Assembly: GCA_011634665.1 (NCBI GenBank)
Contig: WAEK01000010.1
Span: 2,058,802 to 2,122,801, forward strand
Source: Mortierella sp. BCC40632
Taxonomy: Eukaryota; Mortierellomycota; Mortierellomycetes; Mortierellales; Mortierellaceae
Direction: 5' to 3'
Length of the DNA stretch: 64,000 nt
Position numbers and translations under genes: made by a program. The notes under the pieces are model-generated. The model ran no database searches. It had not been told where the DNA came from and saw nothing but the letters and a program-made list of their open reading frames with translations. This document shows, one piece after another, positions 22,801 to 35,517 of the stretch (the first letter of the stretch is position 1; each line of letters starts with the position of its first letter).

Positions 22801-24688
22801 TCTTTAGGATGGAGACTCTTCTGGATTTTTTTTTTTTTTTTTTTTTGTCAGTTCGTTCCACATATAATCGAGAGAAGAAGAAAAAGGAAAGTTACCATGT
22901 AAACACCTAAAGATCTCGGAGCTAGGGAACGGAATATGCAAAAAGAAACCAATCGAGGCATCAGGGAGCCGCTCGCGGATCATATTTGGGACAAGCATCA
23001 GGTGATAGTCGTTCACCCAGACTAGGAACGTTTTTTTTTTTTTTTTTTTCGGGCGGAGTACACAATCGAATAGTGAGAAAGAAAAAAAGGGTCAGTATCT
23101 TGTCTGTTTTTTTTTTTTCTTCTTATCTCATCTCTCTCTCTCTCTCTCTCTCTCTCTTTTGATAACAAGTGAGGAAAAGTCGACGACAACTTACTGGTGT
23201 CACCCTGGCGATAATTCTCAATGATCGTATCCGCAAAGGCTTGGTTCACGGCCACGTAATGCTTCCAGGACCCATCTTCGTAACCTTTGCTCCTCAAGTT
23301 ATCAGGGAGTACATAGTGGAAGATGGGCCATAAAATCTAGCGTATTTTCGTATTTATAAAAAAAAAAAAAAGAGATTAGGCTTTGTGTTGCACGGATGAC
23401 AGGTTATGCATGTTGGAAATATTTTAAAAGGGCACCGTCCCAAACCCTCTCGAGTAGACGCATGTCTCGTTCGACAGGCTGCAAAGGGGTGGGTAAGAGT
23501 GTCCTCTTCCTCCTATCTCTTTCTCTTTTCTCCCCTTTTCCCTCTCTTCTTCCTTTTCATGCCAATGACGCAAAAAGAAAATAAAATACACTTGGGCCTA
23601 GTGCAAGTACCCCTCCCTTCCCCTCTCTTCCTCCTCCCCACCAAGGTTTTTGCAAACAATACCAAACACAATCGATACTTTGGTTTCCGTACCTGTTTAC
23701 AAAACTGATGATAATGACCCTCAAAGTCAACATCGTTCACAAACACGGGGATAGAGCTATGATTAAGAGCCAGCTCCGCACAGATATCACCTCGAGTCCT
23801 GTCCGGAAGTGAATCTGTCGCCATACCCAAGGTTCCCACCCAGATCTGTTTCGAAAGTTGACTTTGGATGGAATTGACGGCATTATGGAGTCCAATATTG
23901 CCTCCACTGGCCTTCTCCACTGTCCACGAGGCCTCAGCAAAGACCTTGGCAGAGTCCGTTGAGGATCGACGATGAGCAGAAGCCGGGGTACCCTTGAAGG
24001 CACTCAGTGACAGTTGATCCGAGGTCCTGCTACGAGGTTGGTTCAAGATTGGCAGAGGTGCTGCGGCTGGGAACACGTTGGACAGTGGCTCCTTCTTCCC
24101 CACAGGTGGCACTAGAATTGAGGGTGGTGGGGTAGTACTGTGACCATGATAGGTTGACCGGAGGGGCGTAATCGGTCGATCATGGTCTTTGAGCCTCTCA
24201 GCCTTATTGCTGATAGGCTTGGGCACGGACGTAATTGCCTCTGTCGACGAAGACGTGGTCCGATAGAATCCAGGGGATGTCGGCGCTGATGGAATACGTC
24301 CGCTCGATGGAACAATGTTCAGCTCAGCAGGCGGGCCACGCCTGGACACCATGACCGCTTGATCGGACATGCCCCCATTAGAGGTGTCGACAGCAGAGAG
24401 AGGGTAAATCGAGGTTGTTCGTGAGATAGTAGAGTTTGTGCTGGGCCCCGAGCTTGGCGCCGTTGTGCTCCTTGAAAGAGCGACAGATGGTTTAGAGTTG
24501 GAGGGCTTGAGCCGACCATCCTTCTCGCGGGCTGGGACCTGGAACGAAATGGTGTTGGGCAAGAGTAACGTCGCGACAAGAAGTCTGCCGTTCGTGATAA
24601 GAGAGCCATTGGTATCGGCAACCATTTTTTTCGCCTGTTTTTCTGTTTGGGCTTGGGCTTGGGCTTGGGTAGGAAGGAATGTGTACAA
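19870..24688 (-). CDS. Trehalose-6-phosphate synthase/phosphatase fusion (Tps2/Tsl1-like)
   Basis: Bifunctional-type trehalose enzyme: GT20 synthase domain followed by a HAD phosphatase that removes phosphate from trehalose-6-phosphate. Eleven exons on the minus strand, starting about 24688-23693, 23336-23195, 23021-22896, 22718-22548, 22381-22188, 22002-21727, 21534-21242, 21103-20900, 20748-20649, 20514-20446 and ending 20319-19870; phases all agree. A Ser/Pro-rich N-terminal region of about 230 residues precedes the GT20 fold. Synthase landmarks: [63 protein letters not shown]. Phosphatase landmarks: [11 protein letters not shown] (HAD nucleophile Asp), [16 protein letters not shown] and [10 protein letters not shown]. 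The phosphatase looks intact. In the synthase the usual Arg of RLDYIKG is Lys, so that half may be regulatory, as in yeast Tsl1/Tps3. The start may instead be the second Met (MVADTNG, about 24625). Confidence 0.92.
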
Positions 24689-25114
24689 GCAGTTGTTACG
24701 CGAGTCGTGTTGGGGACTTGTCGAATAGATATGAAGTAACTACTACCTGAAGGGGGGAGGAAGTCACCATTGGGCGTTGGGAATGGAGTGAGGACACGAA
24801 TGGAAATGAAGAGAAGCGAGAGGGAGAAGGAGAAGAGAATGTGTGGGTGTGGGTGAAATGGAATGGAACAAGGGAATGACGGCAATGAGAGGAATGACGA
24901 GAGACAAAAAATATGATAAGAGAGAGAGAGAGAGAGAGAAAAAAGAAAGAGATGGGAGGAAAGGAGGGCAAGGGCAAAACGAAAACAAAAAAAAAAAAAA
25001 AAAAAAAAAACGATGCAATGACCTCATTCGGACCGCCCACCTCACGGCCCGTGGCTGCCCTAAAATTCATATTCACACGCGTAACAGCGTGGTACTCTCC
25101 TTTATTGATTTTCT
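24689..25114. promoter_or_regulatory. Promoter/leader of the trehalose gene
   Basis: Lies between the importin stop and the trehalose start, both genes on the minus strand. It carries CT-rich runs on the transcribed strand, a (GA)n tract near 24920-24940 and an A-tract of about 22 at 24988-25010. No clear TATA box. Confidence 0.45.
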
Positions 25115-26820
25115 CTAGTTCTCCAAGAGACCCGAAAGCGTTCGCTTCTCCACCTCGCTCAACTCAGAGATACCCTGGACGAATGCAGGCGAGTTTTGTT
25201 GCATACACTGTCGGAAAAAGTCCACAAGATATTGCTACAAGACATTGTCGTCCACAACGGTAGGACGATAACCACATGTTAGTACATCTCATTACACTGA
25301 CCGCTTTTTTCTTTTTTCTTTTTTTTTACCCAATTTTTTTTTTTTCCCTCATTCGCTCATGCCTTATCAACTCCGTCATAATCGCTCAGTTTAAAGGGCC
25401 CTATACATACCTTCATGTTCATCTGATAAACTGGATCCGAAAGGACATCAGGGTCCGTCTCCTCTTCCTCGTCGTTGTCCATGTCAAGGCCATGAGAGTC
25501 GAGCATATCGGAAAGAAGTGCAAAGTCGCTCTTGGATTTGCCGTTATCCTCATCCTCCCAGTCATCGTCGCCATCCTCATCTTCAAAGTCCGACTCACCG
25601 GCCTGCTCCTCTTCTTCGTACTTGATCGTCAAGTCAGATGAGAGAAGGCGGACAATCTTGACAGGAACCGTAGTAACAGTGAATTGGTCGGGTGCTATCC
25701 ACGGAGAAAAAATGGAAAGAGATGAATATATGTTAGACACGCCTAGAAACAACACGCAAGACAATCCTGGATGAACAACCGAGAGCATACTCTTTTGGGA
25801 TCTGGAGCGCGTGACAATGCCTAGAATTCCATAGAACAGAGGTTAGGTACTCCATGTGTTTACTGACGTTTAGTCCAGTTGCTATTTCATTCATAGATAG
25901 TCAAACTTACGGGAAGACTGAGGAACAATCAAATCGCCCTTCACCTTCACCTCACCAATCCTGGGATCTCCTGACGAAAAGACCTTTGCCAATGCAACGG
26001 TGCTAAAAATTCATAAAAGAGAGTTAAAAGATGTCCTAGCGCAAAACATTTGTCTATGGTCTCTTGAACAAACAATCAGTTGATAAACCATTACCTGACT
26101 TTTTGGTTGTAAAGACCCTGAAAATCGGCATGGTTTGCGAGCCAGGCAGACATGAGAATCTCCAATCCATTTCTGCCATTGATGTTGATTCCGTTCAAAA
26201 AGCTGATCACAACATCATGCTGGTTAAGGCAAAGCTGAGCAAAGACCATGACCAATGGCTAATGTAGAGTAGAGAAAGGACGTTAGCATCCTATTCATAT
26301 AGAAAAAGTAACATAAAAACATGTAAATATCCCCCAAGATAAAACCAGCATACCTGGATAAAGGTGGGGAGCTTGGCATCCGCCAGTCGGAGAGTGACGG
26401 CATTCAACAGATCAGGGATAATTGGCGAAACGAGGTCGCCTCCCTTTTTGATCAACTTTGAAATCATGTCACCGACAAAGAGAGCTGCAGACTCGGTCTG
26501 AGAAGGATCCAGCAACTTGGCGATAAGCTGGATAACGAGGTCCAATCCAGTTTTGCCACTAGCCTCATCACGCCTATATATTCCAGTCAACATGATAAAC
26601 GTCGTCAGGAATTATAAGTATCCTTTCTAGAATAGGTAGAATGAGAAAAAAGAGGGTGTGTGTGTGTGTGTGAACAATGGGGTGGTGCAAACACCGTCAA
26701 CCTACCACTCCGAGATTTGCTGAACTCCCTTTTGGATCACAATAGTAAGGCACTCTTGTCCACTCTAGGGAGGAGAGGAAGAAAAGATGTAAAATCCAAT
26801 GAATCGAGTTAGCGCCCGTC

Positions 26821-26881
<61 letters not shown>

Positions 26882-29826
26882 CGCCTCGCAAAAACCAGAT
26901 TCTCTATATTCACTTCTTACCTGCAAGATATCTCTATCATTAGTTGTCATCATCACCGACATAAGGTTGGAAAAGAATTGGGCAACATAGTTTGGAGGAA
27001 GGGGCGTAGGTGCTCCCTGAACCAAAGACTTAAGAAGATCAATGGCAGAAGCAACTTTTCCCTTGTCAGCATTATCAATCGATATCATGCCCACCAGGAC
27101 AGGCATGGCTCTAGCACTCAGTGCGGGCTGCATAAACTGATTAGCAGTAAGGGTATCGAAGAGGTCCATGATGTCAAAAGAGATCAGATGCTCCGCAGGG
27201 TATTTTGCCCAAGATTCCAACACAAGAGGTCCCAAAGTCGATTCGAACTCGGCCGCCACTTGCTCGTTAATCTAAGTACAAATAACAATAAAAGGTGGTG
27301 TCAGAACCGTTGTCTATCATAACCAACAGGAAACAAATAAAGCGCCTTTGCAACGTCAAGAGGATCAACCAATACCTTGGTGGTAGAGATCAAAGTGCGA
27401 AGAATCAAGCTGAGGGATTCCTCTGTGGTCAGCTCCATCATAGGAGCAATTCCCTGGAGGATCGACTTTTGGAAGGGCGTTGTGAACTGCTTATCAAGGT
27501 ACTGCATAAAGTTGTTCAGCGCCTTCAGGGCCGAAACCTTCACGACAGCGGATGGCGACTTCAGAATAGCCTCCACAGCAGCAGATACGTATTGAGAGGC
27601 GAGATTGGCGGGCAAAATTGTTGCAAACTGAGATGCAAAGACAAAGGATCGTCCCTGCAAGAATGGCAGATCGTGCTCAGCAAGGTTCTGGAGAACAACA
27701 TGGTCGAAGAGCGCGCCCACATCGATTGGGGACTGGCCGCCACTCCTGATCACATCGCAAAGATTGCCTGCGAAAAGACCAACAGCCAACAAACTAGACT
27801 CTTGACCCTTCCACCAGCTGGCATTTCCTGCACCCTTTGCTGCGACAGAGTTTGTGATTTCCTGTTGAACGCTCAGGTTGAGGGCACGCAAAGTCTCTTG
27901 CTCAAAATTGTCGATCAAGCTGAGAAGAAGATCCTGAGCAGCAATACGGACATTGAACGAGTAGCTGTCATCCTCCTCATCAGCAATAAATTGGTTGGGG
28001 TCTGCGGCCCATGTGTCTGCCTGGTCGTCTGTCATCTGCAGGAAACTCAACAAATTCCACACAAGCTCTGGCAAAATTCCAGCTTGATCGCCCTGTCCAA
28101 TAAATGCTGACTGTGTCAACTTGCGGCGTCGACATGCCATCTGGATGAAGTCAAACTGAACAAACAAAAGGTTTTCAAAGCCGATGGTTTCACCATCGGA
28201 ATCCTGGAAAGACTCTCCAGTAGAGTCATTGCTGTTGACATTCTCTGAGAGATATCGGACACGCAGATTGAGAACATCCTGCCACACGGCCGAAAGAACT
28301 GGAAGCAGATAAGGTGATGTGAGCTTGGGGAATCCTTGGATAGAGAGATTGACACACTTTAAGAATTAAATTGAATTGGTTAATATTTGTGCATGTTGTA
28401 AGAAAAAAAAAAAAACTCTGAGCATTATGAAACCATAGTCGAGGTGATCGCTACCTTCAGAATTTCAGTCTTGAGACCCCACTCGCCAACTTCAACTTCT
28501 GCGTTATCTGCAGTGCGCTTGTTAAGGATAACAAGGAAGACATCCATCCATGATGCAAAGATAGGAGTGAGATAGGTCTTGACAGCCTCTGGGTGCTCCT
28601 CCTTGATAGTGTAGAGCATTTCCACGGCGCTGCTAAAGATTGAGACGCAGCGTGACCTAGTCGCATGCGAGTACACCTATTTCCAGATCGTTTTAGATAA
28701 CACACTATTAGCTCCGCATTGAAGATTTAAATACATCCTTGAGCTTCTCCATGATCAGGCAACACAATGAGCAGCTGTTTACCTGGTCAGACATCAGAAT
28801 ACGAAGGAGTTCTGGGAACAGGACTGGTGCGACAAGAGGAAGCTGCACGTGGGTGATATCCTTATTAACAAATTCTATGAAGTCGTTCAATAGTAGTTAG
28901 TAAGATTTATCCCTTTGTCCAGAGAACAAAAAAAAAAAAAAAAAAAAAAAAAAAGAGAGACAGACAAAATCACACATACCAGCCAACACTCTCATAGTTC
29001 CGTGCACTTCATCAGTGGAGCCATTCTTCAAGTGGTGAACAAGGACATCAAGAAGATTTGTCCACGACTCGGGCCAGTCATGATGAGCGATCTTGGAGAC
29101 AACATACGCCTATAAAATTTGTCCATGCATCCAAAAGTCAGCCTCGTATAAATCTTTTTTATCCTGGAGAACCTGTATATTCTAGACGTCTTTTGTAGAG
29201 CTTACGCAAGAAGAGCGGATACGAGGGGTCGGGTCAGAGAGTCCTGTCAACACCATATCCCTGACAACAGCCTTAGTCTATTGAATAAATGACAGGGCGG
29301 GTTCGGTCAGTTAATAATATCGCGCGTGCATATCGAAAACCTAGTCAACAGGATATTCTTGAAAAAAAGTACTCGCCTCTGCGGGGGGCTCGGGACCTCG
29401 GAACTTTGAGCTCTTCTCAGACCATTGGGAGTCTACGTAGCTCTTGAGCAAGACGGCAGCCAAGTGACGCTGAGAAATGTTACACTCCTGAGCAAGGGCA
29501 AGCTTGACAAGACTGATAGGAAACTCTACAGGTGGAAACGGTTAGCCACTGTCCCCCTACTGCATGAGAATCCCCTCCTCTGACCATGGTCTTGCTACTG
29601 AACTCAAATCCGCCTTCCTTGCTTATGAATGCTATTACAATGCTCCAGAGATGTCACCACATGATCCTTGAAAGACGATCGCGCTAATGTTGACTCCCGC
29701 CCACTTTTTTTTTGCAAATGTACCTGGATTGCCCTGAAGATCCTTGAGGCGCAGCTCAGCTGTCATGCGCACATTAATGTCGGCAGACAGTGTATCTGTC
29801 AGTGTCTGGAAGACAGCTTGGTCCAT
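25115..29826 (-). CDS. Importin-9/Kap114-type karyopherin beta
   Basis: Nuclear import receptor of the importin-beta superfamily, in yeast and animals carrying histones and TBP-type cargo through nuclear pores. About fifteen exons on the minus strand. The start MDQAVFQTLTDTLSADINVR is followed by the importin N-terminal domain (MTAELRLKDLQGNPG, then QRHLAAVLLKSYVDSQW). HEAT-type helical repeats fill the middle, including the large exon at about 27375-28356 (MACRRRKLTQSAF, SWWKGQESSLLAVGLFAG). Near the C-terminus an acidic loop (EDEDGDDDWEDEDN, about 25550-25590) matches the characteristic acidic insert of this subfamily. The last exon (25234-25115) reads QYLVDFFRQCMQQNSPAF and ends GLLEN. Spliced length is about 1000 residues, normal for the family. 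One intron has an A53 tract (+ strand) at 26822-26874. Confidence 0.9.
26822..26874. repeat. 53-nt A homopolymer in an importin intron
   Basis: Uninterrupted A-run on the + strand, T-run in the pre-mRNA, followed by a G7 run. It is one of the longest homopolymers in the window; its exact length in the assembly may be unreliable. Confidence 0.9.
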
Positions 29827-31467
29827 CTCGTGCGTTGTTGATTCGTCCTTTCCGTTGGGCGGATGTTAAGGATAGAAGACTCATTTCCAGGGCCTCCTAC
29901 TCAGGGAAAAAAAAAAAAAAAAAAAAGGCTCGGTCAAGAAAAAAAAAGCCACAACCATCCCTCTCTCTCTCCTTTCTCTATCTCAATCTCTGTCCCAATC
30001 TCTCTCACTCTCACTTTCCTCCTTTTTCGTAGAGCAGAGAGATAGAGCCACCTTCCATCGCCTCTGAGAACACTATGAAGTATGACTAGGTGACTAGCGG
30101 CAGAAATGCACAAGCAGGAGTCCTGCATGACCTTTTTTTTTTTTCCTCCAAAGACTGGACTCTCTCTCCTCCCATTGCTCGTCGTGACTTTACTGGAATA
30201 AAAACAAAATGGTGGCAACAATAACAGTAGACCTTCAGGAACTGTAAATAGGTTGAAAACATCAAACTATCGACCATTTAATGTCCTAAACGAGTCGTGG
30301 CAAAAACTGCTGCTAATCTTGAAGCGAACGTGCTTTGGAATATAATCCGGTCAGAAACTCTTAGAGCTTCTTTCTTTTTCTCTTTCTCTTTTTATTTTTC
30401 TTTTCCTCCAGGCAACGGACATTCTGTACGATACGCGCAGTTTACTTATATGATAATGATTTTCAAAGGAAATAGTCTGTGCTCGCATCCCTAAGGCATT
30501 CCATGCAATCTACTACCTCAACAAAACTACCTAAAAATACGCGTACCGCTTAACCTTTTACTGCAAACGATCATTCTGTAACTCTCATAGATGCGTAACT
30601 CCCACGGACACGCAACTCATTGATGGAATGCCTCTAGCTAGTCAACAACCTAGCAGTTCCCGAGTTGGCTTGTACAACAACAAGTGCAGAAAAGATGAAG
30701 AAAAGAGCACACGTTTAGCATTGGCAACAGAACCCATGAGTATAACCAAAAAGAAACCTGCTTGTCGAATTAGCCCTTTTGCCTTCAAGAGCTACTTCGA
30801 ATCCCTTCCCCTGAACACCGCCTACGATAGTTTTCCATCCTTCATTTCCAATTCAAGCATCATTCCCCCAGGACAGGATGTCGGAGACTGGTTTCCATTG
30901 GTTCCTTTGAGCCCTGTCCTTCCCACGCCGTCTCGTGCCTTCATCTTTTTGCCCAGCCGTTTTCAGTTTGTATCCCCTTTTTTTCTTCTTTCATGTTTTC
31001 ATGCCTGTTGAAGCTGTCAAAAATTGATCGACGCGCTCTGGACCCTGTCAAAAGTAACATCTCTGGTCTCGGAGAGACCTGAATGCTTGTTCCTTCTTCT
31101 TTGACTTTGCCCCATAAACAATATAATTGTGGGAAGGGCAAAGGGGAAGGGCAAGGGGAGAGGGGTTGACTCTGCATCGCGGGACAGCGGGTGAGTACGC
31201 GATCTGACCACTCGGTATCTCCCCCATCTCTCTCTCTCTCTCTCTCATGTCCTCCAAAAGCGGCAAAGTTCTCGCCTCGTGGTTAACGAGAGCCACGGGC
31301 GGCGCCTCGTTCACACGTCCTCTTATTCGTCAACATTCCGCCCCTCCCATCTTTTTACTTTTTTTTTTTTTCCTCTCTTTGCCATTTGCACATTCTTTGC
31401 TCATTCTCCATCACATTCCTAGTCCTCCCTTGTCTCTGCATCCAACCCAAAGGACGGTGTTATCATA
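29827..31467. promoter_or_regulatory. Divergent promoter between importin and Xaa-Pro dipeptidase genes
   Basis: A 1.6-kb region separating outward-reading genes. It contains CT/T-rich tracts near both starts and an A18 tract at about 29910. One + frame at 30628-31011 is described separately with low confidence. Otherwise no coding potential is recognised. Confidence 0.45.
30628..31011 (+). CDS. Possible small hypothetical protein
   Basis: 127-codon frame, MPLASQQPSSSRVGLYNNKC to FLLSCFHAC. The central part (ISPFAFKSYFESLPLNTAYD) has ordinary composition, followed by a Pro-rich segment and a hydrophobic end. No family is recognised; it sits in a divergent promoter, so it may be chance or a lineage-specific gene. 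Confidence 0.22.
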   Translation: MPLASQQPSSSRVGLYNNKCRKDEEKSTRLALATEPMSITKKKPACRISPFAFKSYFESLPLNTAYDSFPSFISNSSIIPPGQDVGDWFPLVPLSPVLPTPSRAFIFLPSRFQFVSPFFLLSCFHAC

Positions 31468-33547
31468 ATGCTCTCACGTTTAGGTCTCAAATATCCATCC
31501 AAGCTTCACTGCGATATTGTGACCAAGCACCTCCAGCTCAAACACGGCAAGGAACATATCATTCTCCTTGCCAAGGGAGCCGAGGTCAAGAACAGGGATA
31601 ACACCGACGTAGAACTCGACTTTCGCCAGGAGAGTAACTTTTTCTACCTCACGGGTGTTCTAGAAGGCGATTTCTACTTTCTTTACGACTTTGGTTCGAG
31701 CGGATCGAAAAACCCAGGAGTGTCGTACCTGATTGCTCCTGACCATGACCCCGTCAAGGCAATCTGGAAGGGCCCCTCCCTGACAGACAAGGAGCTCTTG
31801 AGAAAGTATGATGTGCACCACGTCGTCCGTTACTCGAGACTCTTGCACTTGTTGAAGGAGCTCAAGCCCAAGTTTATTCTTGGATTGAACGAACCGGAGA
31901 AAGTCCGTCCGCTAGGCAACCCCGCTCTGGAGCATGAACTCCAACACTTTATCTCTTCCCGCCTTATCCACTTCAAGAAGGAGGAAGTCAGCGGCCACTC
32001 TCCTTCTCATTCAGCAGACAGCAAGTGCCAACGAGACTGCCATCGGTTCACTCACAACCATGGGCCATATGGAGATCACCATGGTCATCGTAGCCAGTCT
32101 ACCGCTCATAACTGTCAATCTTTGGAGCATTTGGACAGATGTGAGGTAGAATTCAAGGCTACGCTCCTCGAGGCCCTTATTCTGGCCAGGATCAACAAGA
32201 CTCCGATTGAGGTGGCTCTCTCGCGTGAGGCAACTAGGATTACGTCGGACGCACATCGCTTGATTCTCCAGTCTGTTCGTCCAGGGATGTACGAGTACCA
32301 ACTGGAAGCTTTGTTCAGGTACGAGTGCGCACGTCAAGGAGCAAAGAACCAGACATATCTTCCTATTGTTGGTACAGGCGTCAACCCTGCCTATCTTCAC
32401 TACACGCGAAACGACCAACAAATCAAAGACGGAGATTTGATTCTTTTGGATGCTGCCTGCGAGGCAGACTGCTACGGATCCGATGTCACACGAACTTTTC
32501 CCGCCAATGGCAAGTTTACTGCCGAGCAGGCGGCCATCTATGATCTCGTGCTGAACATGCAAAACGTAGGTCTTTGATCTTGGCGTCAATCCGATATGAG
32601 GCATGGAATATGAAGAAGAAGGAGAGGACGAAATGTTGACAGGCTCTAATCAAGTATTGACTCTCTCTCACTCTCTCACTCTCTCTCTTTATTCTCACTT
32701 TCAACACATGCTCTGTTTTTAATAATAGTCTGTCATCAAAGCAATGAAGGCAGGCGTCGACTGGAGAGAAATGAAGACCTTGTCTCAGCTGATTGGAATT
32801 CGTGGCCTGAAGGACCTCGGCATTCTTGTGGGCGACGAAAGCGAATTGATCGAGAAAGAGGTGATCAAAATCTTTTACCCTCATGGACTAGGCCATCTCC
32901 TTGGCTTGAATGTACATGACGATGGTCTCGGCCTCTCCGTCCAACAACCTCCCAAGAAAGCCGTCATGGCGTTCAAGGAAACACAGTCGATTCCGTCCTT
33001 GCAATTCCACTTGGTGGAACAGAACAACAGCGAAGAGGTCACTTTAGCCACTTTGCCACCCCCTTCGACACGTAGAAACAAGATGCTTGGCTCTTCACTC
33101 TATGCGACTCCCTCGGCCCTGCTCGAGCCGGGCATGTTGGTGACGGTTGAGCCTGGCATTTACTTTAACCCTGCCCAGATCGACGCGGTCAAGAAATCGC
33201 CCGTCTTGGCTCACTACTTTAACATGAAGACGCTCGAGAAATACATGGCTGTTGGAGGAGTGCGAATTGAGGATGTGGTCCTGATCCTTCACGATGGATC
33301 TGTCGAGAACATTACGACCGCACCCAAAGACCGAAAGGAGATCGAGCGGATCATCCTGGAGGCTCAGCAGGAACGACAACAGAGCCACACTCCGGTTGCG
33401 GACGATCGCCGCTCCTCCAAGGCCGATACAAAAGAGCTCAAGGCACGGGAGGAACCCAGTACGATCGATTCGGAGGAACAAGGCGGAATGAAGAAACGTA
33501 TCAGCGTGTTCAAGAAACTACTGAAGGCCATCCGTCGACTATTCTGA
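31468..33547 (+). CDS. Xaa-Pro dipeptidase (prolidase, M24B)
   Basis: Mn-dependent peptidase cleaving dipeptides with C-terminal proline, for proline recovery in the cytosol. Two exons, 31468-32565 and 32729-33547, about 638 residues. The aminopeptidase-P N-terminal domain is clear (FRQESNFFYLTGVLEGDFYF). The pita-bread catalytic domain shows the five metal ligands in order: Asp and Asp in LLDAACEADCYGSDVTRTFP, His in FYPHGLGHLLGL, Glu in VTVEPGIYF, Glu in VGGVRIEDVV. Between the two domains is an unusual His/Cys-rich insert (about 31990-32120). The protein is longer than the roughly 490-residue norm because of this insert, an extra loop after the HGLGH motif (AVMAFKETQSIPSLQ), and a basic C-terminal tail ending KKLLKAIRRLF that may form an amphipathic helix. 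Confidence 0.93.
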
Positions 33548-35517
33548 GTTCAGTGTTTTGTCGCAAGTAGGAAGGGAGGGAGGAGGGAAGGGTGTGCACA
33601 TGATCAAATCCAATTTTAAATGAAAGAAAAAAAAAGATATAAAAAATACGTTTCTTCCGATTCCAGGCATGCCGTGAATGCCGTTCCTTTTCAACACGCC
33701 ATTGTCTCGCTGGCATTTGCATCGGTCCGCTGTCTCTCATGTCACTTGAATCTCTTTTTTTGCACATTCGCCACATTCATCTCATCCGTGCTTCGCCTTT
33801 TTGTTCTTTTCCTTCTTCTTCTTCTTCTTCTCTGTGTGTGTATGTATCTGTCTCTCTCCGACCTGGTGCCCGTCCTATGGCTGCTCACATGCACACCCAC
33901 ATACTCTCTCTATCTCTATCTCTACTCTCTCTCTCTCTCGGAGCCCCTGATACAGAGTTCTCGATTGATGGCTCATCCCTGAGAGGATAGAGTTCTTCTG
34001 CTGACTCTACCGCGATCCCTGCGGAGATTGAACAGTTCCTTCGGTGCACACGTTCACTCGACGGGCGCCGGACTACAGATAGAGTAATCTAGTTGCTTGA
34101 CCCCAGGAAGGAACAAAGGTTAAGGATGCGTGGGGCAATTTTGCCCGGATAAGGTGCTCAGGGACACGAGGGCCGAGTCGTGTGGGATGCGTGTGAATGG
34201 TCTTTTTTTTTTTATTGAGGAGGAAGAAGAAGAGGAGCTCGATGACCCCGTCGGGAGCAACAGAGCCATCACATGCTCGGACGGTCTTAGCTGGGCTTCC
34301 TCCAAGAAGTCGTCCTTGTTCTTGACGGTGACTCCTGCATGGGCAGAAGAAGCGTTATTATTCAGCTTGTGCGATGCGAGGTCGACATGTGCTATCCAGC
34401 GTAACAGGCACGAGCAGAGCAGGGATATGCTCTCAGGCCCTACAATTACACCCGGGCTTTGGGTGTGCACTGTCGCTGAATCAGATGGGCATGCAAGAAA
34501 CCATATCCATCCGTCTCCACAACCTGTGGCCTGAGGATATAATTGTGAGCATTCATAATCCCCAATCCTATTCAAACTGACCCCATTACCCATCATATCA
34601 ATCGAAATACGACGCCTCTCACTCATTCACTCTCTTATTTATTTATTTTTTTTACTTTTTTTTTTTTTCTGGCTACCCACATCCCCGCTCTTATCCGTCA
34701 ATAGACATGGGTATGAGCATGGGTATAACATGGGTCAGAGCATGGGCAAAGAGCACGGCCTCGCTCCGCTCCGTGCCCAAACCAGTCGCCATCGTGATCG
34801 GCCACTTCCCGCTATTGGCTTTGACTAAGCGATGGCCAGAGCGGACACTTCTCAACATGCATCTTCAGCTGGCAATGGGGTCGTGGGCACACACATGTCC
34901 TATCCATTGTTCATACTTTTTGGTCCATTAGCGCTCTGTCCATGCCCGTGATCATGGCCTCTCTCTTCACCTTTGACGCGCATCCCCACTCTTTTTTTTT
35001 TTACGTTCTACTCTTTTTTATCCTTTGTTGTTGTTGTTTTTGTTGTTGTTGTTGTTGTTGCTGTTGTTTTTATTGTTTTTATTGTTGTTTATTACTGTCA
35101 CTCCTGTTCATATTATCCTAACTGTAGTTTTCGATGACCGAGTCAGGTATGTAGCGGAAATGCTTTCTGGGTGAAGCGGGAGAAGGGGAGAAGGTTCCTC
35201 GATTCAATAAAGAACACATGCAGTCTGTTTCGCTCGAGCATGCCTGTCCAGCAATAAATACAAGGGACTCTCGGACCAAAAAGACGCCCGCTTTCTCTCC
35301 CCATCTCTCCCCATCTCTCCTCCCCCCACGCCCATTTTTTGCTTGTTCACTCACTCGCTTGCTTGCTTGTTTGCTCGCTCACCATTACCTTCACGTTCCT
35401 CCTTGTCCTGCATCCCCGGCTACTCTACCTTCATCTTCCCAGCACTCTCCTCCTACTCCTTGCTTGCACCCCCGTAATAGATACAGGCACAGGATCAACC
35501 TGAGCTCACCGATTTTC
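33548..35517. other. Intergenic region upstream of the bHLH gene
   Basis: About 2 kb with no gene recognised. Overlapping open frames at 34120-34626 (-) and 34130-34534 (+) have low-complexity Ser or Glu runs and no similarity I can name. The region holds CT repeats near 33905-33940, TTG-type trinucleotide repeats near 35025-35075 and pyrimidine-rich sequence just before the bHLH start, suiting a long fungal 5' leader. Confidence 0.4.

Noticed and set aside
23513..23692. Extension of the first trehalose exon past 23693
   Set aside because: A canonical donor at 23691-23692 and consistent phase into the next exon show this is intron read-through.
27295..28110. 271-codon plus-strand frame within the importin gene
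   Set aside because: Antisense shadow of a large importin exon with strong HEAT-repeat coding on the minus strand.
34120..34626. 168-codon minus frame upstream of the bHLH gene
   Set aside because: Contains a Ser run from an AGG/AAG-type repeat, overlaps an equally long plus frame, and shows no family motif.
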